NCBI RefSeq assembly: GCF_029784135.1
Contig: NC_073745.1
Location: 83,733,650 to 83,797,649 of the forward strand
Source of the DNA: Toxorhynchites rutilus septentrionalis
Lineage: Eukaryota; Arthropoda; Insecta; Diptera; Culicidae
DNA length: 64,000 nt
Reading direction: 5' to 3'
This document shows positions 55,571 to 64,000 of the stretch, piece after piece. The notes beneath the pieces were generated by a model. It was not told the origin of the DNA. It searched no databases and worked only from the letters and a program-made list of their open reading frames with translations. A program made the translations under genes and the position numbers. Numbering within the stretch: position 1 is the stretch's first letter; every line of letters starts with the position of its first letter.

Positions 55571-58500
55571 TTTTTAGTTCCTGATTGACTAAACTTTTTC
55601 ACCACAATAGATCAAACTAATGGTCGCAGTGGTTCATTGCTCCTACAGAAGAAGACTAAACTTTTTTGAACCTTTCTTTTGGACCTTTCTTGAAGCATGT
55701 ATCGTGGTCAATATTCCAGTCATTTCATAACATGATATTTGACATTGTTAACACAGTTGATAATTGCCGAGTGATAAACAATGCAGTATTTGTACAAATT
55801 CCAGCCAAATTTAATTTGTCAAAAAGTGTCAAAAGTGTTTACGGTCACCTTTACACAGTTTTTCTGTACAGCCAAAGTTTTTATGCTGCAATTTGTTAAA
55901 TAAATTTCGTGTTAAAAAGCATACGCCCTTTTCAAAAATTACTTGGGTCAAAAATAACATTCTATTAGTGGATAATAATCGGTCTCCCGAATGCGTTTGT
56001 AATGTTCAATTGAAACAAAATTAGACAAACCAATTTCGCATTCATACTGTCGTACAACGAAGATGATTATGTCTGCTCTGGAGGCAACAGTCGGGCAACA
56101 GTAGTAATTATTGCCTGAAGTGTAAATCAATCGGAAGTGTAAATTGATTGGAAATGCACGCAACGAGTCTTACAAATTAAACACCACTTCAAGACACGCA
56201 GAAGGCAAAGTGGAACATCAGAAGACCTTCCTTAGAGCCATGTTCACTTAAATACAGTACTAATGACCGCTTCGGACACTCGTGCCTCGTTTGTACACAC
56301 TTCCCAGGGGGTGTATTGCAACCAATTATACCAATTCCTATCTGTTGGATTGCGATTTTCAAAACATGCTTGCGTATACCTTCATCAAACTGAGATATTG
56401 CAGTCCTGTTTATCAAAACTACGCAATTCCCTCGAGTAGATCAAGATTCGTATCCGTTTCCACCCAGCAACTATAGTCTAATGGAGAGATGTAAACTTAA
56501 TTGCATAGAAATGATTTAACGTTTTCCGATCACGATTCCTGATCACGCGGATGCCTTGTGTTGGTTACGCAACACTTCCCTTCAGGGAGCATCTCTGCAT
56601 TGAAGCTACGGTTCGTTGATTGTTTGTTGTCCGGGAATGAGGAAATAGCACTCCCGGAGGGAAAGTTCGACCTACTTGCTTTCCACATTGCTTTACAAAC
56701 GCTCGTTGCCTTCCACTGAGTAGTTTACAATCAATCTTCTCCGACAGAAAGGAATGCAGAAACGATGCATTAAGGATTCTATCAGTGGGATATTGTAGTG
56801 CTCTCTGATGGGAAGATTCCCTCTACAATCCGTGATGAACGATGCGCATCTGATTAACCGTTCCGATTGAAATTTGAGCTGTGACCGAAGATACTTGCTG
56901 AACTGGGACAAGCGATGGTTCGATTCACAGAAATAATGACATAGGAAACATAATGCGTCTCCATCGAATATCGCTGAAGTTTTTCCAAATGGAAACACAT
57001 TATTGTTTATCATATTGGACACTACAATATATAGTTAGTTCTCGTCATTATGTTCGTCTCTAATTTTTTATTGTCTGTCCACTTTTAGATTCTTCAAAAT
57101 AATTAAAATAATAATACTCAACTCAACCACACCTCGATTGGTATGGCTTCCCGTATTTTGCTGAAATCTGTAAATTGTGTCGGAGGACGCATCGCATTAA
57201 CATTCATTAGATTAACATTGAATTTATTTTACAGAGTGATGAGATTCCTGTGTTAAAAAGCACCCTGAACACAAGTGAACGCGACGAACATTCGTCAAAA
57301 TCCACAAATGAACATGTCACCTTTCCAGCCGTCCAGAAACTGATCGATTCTGTCGTAAGCGTAAATCCCCCATAAAACTTTATCAACGATACTTCTGTTC
57401 GCCCAAAAAAAAAATCATATAGGATCAGCGTCAAAGGAGCCGGTCCGGTCGTTTTGCTCGTAATGGAGCTTTATTGCATCCAAATGTGTATCCTGAAATT
57501 CCCGGTCCCCATCCGGCGCGACCAAGCTTGAATACACACGAGTCTACCACCCACCCATCCTCCATATGCAAGCTATAAAGGTACCACATATATCCGCCAG
57601 CTTCTCGAACTCAGGGCTATGATGCATGGCTTCCGCAATTTTCATCGTTTCCTCCGACCTTTTGCTTCGGCAGCAAGAAGGAGCATAAATAATCCTCCCT
57701 CGCGACATGTATCATCAATGTGGACGAAATTGGGCAGCATTCCATTGCAGACGCTCGCCTGTTAGGCACTTTTTGTTGCCCGAATTTATCACTTTGTTAG
57801 TGCGGTTGGATTTATATGCGTTCGGGTCCCGGAAGAACCGTGTCTCTTGCGGGGTGGCCAGAACGGGAAGTTTTATACCCACGTTTAGCGAAACATTCAA
57901 TCACTCCGTGAACGGAAGGCTCCACGTGCTTGCCGAGTGGATACAGTCTAGTGACGACGATGGTTGGCACTATAATTGCAGATCGGAACTCTTGGGAAGC
58001 TGACACGTACAATGAATCAAAACACGTCACAGACTATTCAAGGTTAATTCATTCTCAGACGGAATAACAGACGTCCTGCACCCCAACCATCCTAACCATA
58101 TCAAACAGAGTTTCCACACCATCGGTGACGATGGCGATGGCGAATTAACGTCCTCACAACGCCGTTACGGGCGTGCCATCATTTATGCTAGACTGCGTCC
58201 TCGTGGTCCAGCGCACAGCGCAAATCCAACGTCAGCAAGTGTCTGTCAGAGCAGCGTCACGTTAATGTGACAATAGATTCAATATCGTTCACCGTAATTC
58301 ATATTTATTATCTGACACGCACATATCTTGTTTATCACTTGTCCCTGGCATCATCATGCGGATAAAACCCTCGGAACCGAGAGCCGGCGCAACCGGAATA
58401 TGGGTGGGGAAAATAATGTTGTTGGTTCGGGTGGGTTGATATAGCATTTTTTTATGTTTGTAACCCGCTGAAATTCGGTTTCATCGGTTCAATAATGTCG

Positions 58501-58860
58501 CAGGAAGCAACCAATTTGTGGTGGATAAAATATTGAGTTAGGTTGTGAATTGAATAATTTTAGCAAGTTCTGTTACGTAGCATTTGACTAACAGCTATAC
58601 GTCATACTTTTGATATTAATATGTTCTATTCTATTTATGTTTTTGAGGAACATCTTTAGTTGCCTTGTATTTTGGGTCACTGTCATGGTAGAACACGAAT
58701 CATTGTTTCTACACTGCCATTTTATTCCACATTGTCAAGATGTGGAAAAATGTTGCGGAACAGGTGATTTAGGATAAACTAACTCGACTAAAACACTAAA
58801 GTACTAAAACTCAAACTTTCGGATACAAAATAAACAACTAAAAATTCTTTAATGTGAATT
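55571..58860. other. Unrecognised, partly single-copy-like DNA
   Basis: No gene recognised. The GC-richer stretches 56170-57030 and 57420-58470 have frames on both strands (for example - 56693-57022 and + 57707-58003) but no domains or convincing splice structure. They could be intronic, regulatory or lncRNA sequence of the host. Confidence 0.35.
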
Positions 58861-59814
58861 CGAAGATTATTTATTCCTTGTTATTATGATTTTTTACCGC
58901 GAGTGTTTGACATTATGTTGAGTTTAGAAGCCCCGTACCATTACTAGATCACAGGACGACGCACGGTGAAAGGTGAAGCAGTGAACAAAATATATGCTCA
59001 CTGTATTAAGGGGGTGGTAGTACACCATAGAAACTTGAAAAAAAATAACAATATTTCTGGCTTAAAATGTTCTTTGGGATGTCTGCTTTACTGTAGTTTT
59101 TGTCCCAGGTTTGTCCGATGCCCCGTTCCGAAGATACCAGCCAATAAGTGGACTTATGTTTTTGCCTTGGGGGAAATGGGGGGTGGTGGGGGCGTGAAGA
59201 ATGCGCGCAACGCATACGTCAGTTGCTTACGGGAATGAATATCCTTTTGACTACCAATGCTATCAAACAATAGAATTGATGGATATAAGTATCTAGATTG
59301 ATTTTTGAATTGGTCCTATGTGCATTTGACCCATTCCAGTGTAGTATTTCGAAGAACTGATGTACGACCGTGCCCAACTAGATCTTGATACCGATAGATT
59401 TTATTCAATATAATGTCTTATCGCTTACCGCTAAATTTCCTAACTCTACATATTTCTACAAATGCTAAAATAGGTGGGAGGTGCCTGGACTACGCGATCA
59501 GGCCAATCGGCAATCGTTGTTTTGTGATCGTTATGTAGGTATGTAAATTGCTGACTAGTCACATGTCCTCAAACAGAATTCGATTCTCACGACGGGTTGC
59601 CATGCTTGCGTGGATGGCTGTAAATTGATATTCTTGCTTACGTAGTCTCCTGGGTGCGATGCACTCAGTGTGTGCTGCAATGAATTTATTGGTAATGTGA
59701 ACCAGCTTGGATAAACGAATATTACTGAAATGCAATGTAGTCAAAAAGGGAAAACATTCATGGGAAGATTTTGAAATGAATTGTTGAAATGCGATTCGAT
59801 ACTTTGGAGACGGG
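58861..59814. other. Unrecognised DNA
   Basis: The frame + 58966-59238 has a Gly-rich tract from a purine run and no domain. No gene recognised. Confidence 0.3.
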
Positions 59815-60168
59815 GTTCTGTTACACCAGCGTGACAACGGTTTGACTCACTAAAAACCGTTTTTTTTTCTCGTTTTCATGTATAAATCACACGATTTCCA
59901 AATGGTAAACGATTTTAAAGTGAAATTGAGAAAAGTTCCTAGAAGAATCTTCAGTTGGAGAATATTTTGCAGTTGAATTCGCTTGTTGCCAATTGGATAC
60001 TTTTGTGACGTGACAACACCTGTCTTTTTGCGGGTTCCGACTTTTGAAAATTAATGTTGTATTTTCAGTTCCGTTTTAAAACATACAAATAAACTTTGTT
60101 CTATGATTTGTCAATGAAAGATGAACGTTGATTCCTGTATACTCAGTTTTTCAAAAAACCCGCAAGTA

Positions 60169-61915
60169 CAGTGATGCTTCTGAATTCGGACGCTTTTTTA
60201 TCCGGACACTTTTTCAGTACATTCAATATTATGCCAAAACCATGACATTTCTTGGATGTTTAATTGATGTGAGTGATAGTTACTATTGTGTCAATTTAGT
60301 TTAGTGTCAAACATGGTACCTAGCTGTTAACAAATAAATGTTAAAAATCAAAAATCAATGTGAATTTCACAAACCCATGTCCGGAATAAAAAGCACACTC
60401 AGGAAATGATATTAAATCCGGACGGTCAAAAGTTGACGATTAAAATTCTCATTGAAGGAGTATGGAGTATGGAGTGTGGAGCAAAGATTTTCGATCCGGG
60501 AAACCGCAAAACTCTCTGGTATACAGGACGGGGTCGATTATATGACCCGTTTGTATGTACGTGGGTAACTTTGTAACTTTGTCTGTAGCGCTGTCCCACA
60601 TTAGTAGAAATTTAACCTCCTTCCTGTTGATATATTTTATATATTTTTTTTCCAACCCTTATCAATATGGGTATCAAATGAAAGGGCTTGATTGGTAGAA
60701 TACAATTATCTATGAAAAATGTAAATCCAAGATGGCAGTCGCTAAAAAATGGTGGAATACGTATTTTCTCAGAATTCCATCAATATGGGTATCAAACGAA
60801 AGGGATTGACTAGTAAAACATAGTTATAAATGAAAAATACAAATCCAAAATGGCCGCCACCACAAAATGGTGCCAAATAATTTTTTTTAAATTGCATTAA
60901 AATGTGTATCAAATGAAAGGGCTTGACTATTAGAACACAGCTACTTACGAAAAATGCAAATCCAAAATGAGCCACGTCAGATTTCCATTACGTACCGTTA
61001 GTTGTTTCGTTACATGCCCCACGATTTTATTTTAGTCTCATCAATGCCCTAGATTAATGAAGAAAGGGGTGTGATAATTACTAACTGCTGCTTGCCTAAT
61101 TATTTCTAGCTTTTAGTACATCATCTGTATTGTTATTATGTCTAATCATAATGAAACCGTTGAACTCAAAAAGTGTTAATTATTATTATATTTTTAAGTT
61201 TTTAGTACATTATCTGTATCATTAGTATATTTCTCTACAATAAAACCATTCATCAATTTCTTCAAAATTTTGGATTTGCTTTTTTTCATGAATAACCGTG
61301 TTCTACTAGTCAATCTCTTTCGTTTGATACCCATATTGATGGGGTTCTGACAGAATATGTAATCCGCCATTTTGTAGCGGCCGCCATTTTGAATTTACAT
61401 TTCTCATAAATTTCTGTATTCTACTAATCAAGCCCTTTTATTTGATACCCATATTGATAGGATTTTGAAAATATATATAAATGACGCCATCTTGTAGTAG
61501 TCATCTTGTGAAAATACAATAAATAATTGAATTAATAAAAAAAATTTGTACCAAACCCGTTTCCATTTAGTCCCACTACTTATGAAGCACCCGTTAATAA
61601 GTTCTACAATAATTAATAAATAATTTCTCTCAAAGAATTGCAAAAAAAAACAGGTGTCCGGATTTAAAAGCAAAAGTGTCCGGATTTCAAAGCATGATTG
61701 AAAAAGTGTCCGGATTTAAAATCACGACACGATGAAAGAAATTTCAAATTTTGAACGAATATAACATGATTTTGTGGAGTTCTGTGATTCATAACATAGA
61801 TGAAGGCCTTCTAATTCCATAGGAACGCTAATTTTTAGTGCTCATATGTCATTTTTTTTAGTAGTTGAAGCAATAGTCGTAAGCGCTTAAGCGTCCGGAT
61901 TTCGATGCATTACTA
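60169..61915. mobile_element. Tc1/pogo-type non-autonomous element, TA flanks
   Basis: The left end CAGTGATGCTTCTGAATTCG and the right end, reverse complement TAGTAATGCATCGAAATCCG; both continue into GGACGCTT. TA is duplicated at 60167-60168 and 61916-61917. At least eight (A/T)TCCGGA motifs cluster within about 250 bp of either end. The centre (60650-61470) has ~125-bp repeats in opposite orientations. No transposase gene. Confidence 0.75.
60650..61470. repeat. ~125-bp repeats in head-to-head arrays
   Basis: ATCAATATGGGTATCAAA plus CGAAAGG-type text occurs in direct orientation at about 60663, 60779 and 60900, and inverted at about 61318 and 61440 (TTTGATACCCATATTGAT). It is paired with AAATCCAAAATGGCCGCC and its inverse. 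Confidence 0.8.
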
Positions 61916-62707
61916 TACATGCATTTTGATGGCATGCATTTGACGTGACACATGACTGTGCGAATAAACAGTCTCCACGAAGCGTTGTCACGTCACACAC
62001 TTAATAAGTTGTATTAAATAAGAATTCCACCGTACTGTAGCAAGCGATATATTATTTTTTTTGTTTTTTTATTACTCTGAATGCTTCTTACTTTCCTCTG
62101 AGATCTCCCCTTCCCCTTCCAAAAGTCCATCCTATAGGGAAGGTGGTCCTAACGTAACCGGTGGTCCTGTACCTACCCTCCTTTGTATCTGCTTCCTACT
62201 GAATTTTCAATAGTGTCAAATGAAAGGTGTCATAACGCTGACAATTTGATAATATGGTGACTTTTTCTGGCTCTCTTCATTCTAATGTTTTAGGGCCATT
62301 TTACGTTTTCAATCCTTCAAAAACAGAGAAGAAATATATTCGCCTGTGTGCAAAATGAGTTCTATGTTCTTTTAGATTGTGAAACATTGCGAAACGAGGC
62401 AATTTTAATTGTTTATAGTATGTTCATCAAAATAAGCTATATAAATTGAATCCACCTGTTACCTGTAATACACGGTGTGCCTTTATTTGGGTAAAGTCGG
62501 GGTGGTCCTAAACCGACCTCCTGTTTTTATATCGTGATTGTTTAACACGTTCACTCTGGCGCTTGTCATCAATGGCTAGCACAATCCTGGTTCATCGAGT
62601 GGCGCCTATTACAGGGGGAACGCATTTGATTTTGCTATCAGTAACTTCCGATAAACTCTTTGTATGCATCCGCACACATACCTGTGCAAGGGCGTTTATG
62701 TTTGCGT

Positions 62708-62762
62708 GTTGAAGATGACTTTGACTTTGACTTTGATCGTTGATCGTTGATCGTTGATGTTT
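62708..62762. repeat. Short tandem repeats (GACTTT)n and (TGATCGT)n
   Basis: About four GACTTT units followed by three TGATCGT units. Confidence 0.85.
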
Positions 62763-63455
62763 GTATGTGCATTTGTATGTGCACTTTCTTTGTATAACTC
62801 CACACACGTCGCTCCAAGTCTGAGTTATTTCCACTCAAACATTATCTCCCTCTCACTCAAATCCTATCTCTCACTATCAAACATTATTCTTTTTTTTATT
62901 CCTCTTCGTGCACCCATGGATATATGCCAACTTTACCATTCGCGATCATATTATGGGATTTCATGCCTATCCCGGTTTTTAACGAACCGGAAGTCACCAT
63001 CCTCGATTCCAGAATGGCATCGGAATACGATATTCGACTTCCGCTGGTAAGCCCATATCGTATGGGATATCCATATTTTTTAGCATTCAATACTACCATC
63101 AGCAAACCGGAAGTTGAAATAAGATTATATATTATATTATGGAATCTACGTTCATATATTGTTGATAAAACATATGTTTTGAAACGGAACTATAATTAAT
63201 TGAATTATTCATTAATGTTCAACAGTCCGAAACAGCAAAAAGTCAGGTGTTGCCACGTCACAAAAGTACTTGACTGACAACAAGCCAATCTAACTATAAA
63301 ATATTCTCCAACTGAAGATTCTTGTTGAAATTTTTCTTAATTTTACTATAACATCGTTTAATTTTGTGTGCTTTATCCATGAAAACGCAAAAAAGTGTTT
63401 GTAGTGAGTCAAAATGTTATTACGTCACACTAGAATGGATCGTATTCTTTTCGTG

Positions 63456-64000
63456 ACGTGACAACAACTTCTGGAAACAGTTGATACTCCTATATTTGTG
63501 GACCGATCTCAACCAAATTTTGTGGGTTGTTGACCTTTATTGTTTGCTCAGAGAAACCCAAGTATAAAAATGCTTGAATCTATGTTCATCTGATAAACTA
63601 AAAAAATGCTCTATTTTTGTGACGTGACAAAGCTTCAAAATACCTGTTTTTCAAATGCTTGTTTCTCATAAATTACAAAATGAAACGTAGGTCTACCCAC
63701 GGCTCTTCAAACCCATTCAATGGTATATAGACATTGAAGTTTGGTTAAGCATGTGCAGAGATATCTCAAGAAACATAAAAATTGTGAAAACCTAAAATAT
63801 TTTAAATATAATTATTTAGTTTTTTAAGCTCGCCTTTCTCAAAGGTTGGTGCATAAAAATTAAATTTGTTACAAAAAATTTATGATTTAACTAGTGCTTG
63901 TTCAAAAAACGTTTTCAATTTCCTCATATAACTAGATTTGAAATTTGGTTCTCTGGTGCATAACCTCATGGAATGGGTCATTTGTCGATCAAACATTCGA
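63456..64000. other. Unrecognised AT-rich DNA to window end
   Basis: Two more TTGTGACGTGACAA-like motifs (63452-63464 and 63617-63630) suggest that the large element or a relative continues. No gene recognised. Confidence 0.35.

Larger units (their letters stand above)
59815..63455. mobile_element. Large inverted-repeat element (3.6 kb) with nested insertion
   Basis: The left arm 59815-60050 and the right arm about 63225-63455 are inverted copies: GTTTGACTCACTAAAAACCG/TTTTGACTCACTACAAACAC; GAATCTTCAGTTGGAGAATA on both; GTGACGTGACAACACCTGTC/GTGACGTGGCAACACCTGAC. Further GTGACGTGACAA motifs occur at about 61990 (inverse), 63454 and 63620. No transposase recognised. Confidence 0.65.

Noticed and set aside
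56693..57022. 109-residue minus-strand frame
   Set aside because: Starts at GTG, no recognisable domain; noted as single-copy-like DNA instead.
62924..63199. 91-residue plus-strand frame with NEPEVTILDSRMASEYD text
   Set aside because: Lies within the large inverted-repeat element next to low-complexity sequence, with no known domain and GGAAGT repeats at both ends of the segment.
1..64000. CRISPR arrays, rRNA genes, bacterial operons or viral integrations
   Set aside because: Repeats found are transposon or satellite type without regular spacers; no rRNA motifs, and no capsid, polymerase or integrase-like viral proteins were recognised.

Overview
The window looks like transposon-dense, AT-rich, gene-poor DNA from a mosquito, most likely a culicine. 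This is inferred from tRNA-headed SINEs, irritans-type mariner, Tc1-, hAT- and piggyBac-type MITEs, hAT elements and arthropod TATA/Inr promoters; no species call is possible from sequence alone. There are no bacterial features (no operons, CRISPR or rRNA). The only cellular-type protein genes with intact frames are two nearly identical, intronless copies of a nuclear poly(A)-binding protein (PABPN1/Pabp2-like) on the minus strand, at 45988-46605 and 48120-48737. Each sits in a 1225-bp duplicated block carrying its own TATA/Inr promoter and AATAAA signal. They lie inside a mosaic segmental duplication (43.7-51.3 kb) that also repeats decayed exons of an unrecognised gene.

Layout. 0-3.9 kb: a truncated tRNA-SINE, two histone H2A pseudogenes with promoter remnants, two histone-type 3' stem-loops, palindrome modules (GACGTAGNNCTACGTC) and a ~110-bp tandem repeat. 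3.9-10 kb: mostly unrecognised DNA, plus a ~1.2-kb inverted-repeat element at 7.26-8.44 kb. 10-13 kb: second SINE copy, a pogo-like non-autonomous element with subterminal repeats, and a composite repeat bounded by hairpin modules. 13-19.1 kb: unrecognised DNA with a Tc1-like MITE, a mariner-like MITE and a TTAA-flanked piggyBac-type MITE. 19.3-20.5 kb: an interspersed repeat leading into a diverged tandem array whose units keep a small hairpin. 22.1-25.1 kb: a SINE interrupted by a 2.7-kb hAT transposon, both with exact target-site duplications. 27.4-32.7 kb: more of the hairpin/histone-associated composite family, including a gag-like ORF remnant. 34.7-42.8 kb: a MITE family, a decayed Tc1/mariner-superfamily transposase gene abutting a decayed mariner, a hAT-type MITE and perfect hairpins. 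43.7-51.3 kb: the duplication block. 53.0-55.6 kb: a mariner split by a 1.8-kb foldback element. 59.8-63.5 kb: a large inverted-repeat element containing a TA-flanked Tc1/pogo-type element.

The strongest candidates for something undescribed are (i) the composite repeat family that associates H2A fragments, TATA/Inr promoters, histone stem-loops, hairpin modules and a tandem repeat at several loci, and (ii) the PABPN1-like duplicates with their own promoters. Boundaries and similarities were judged by eye. Family names are by resemblance, not database match.
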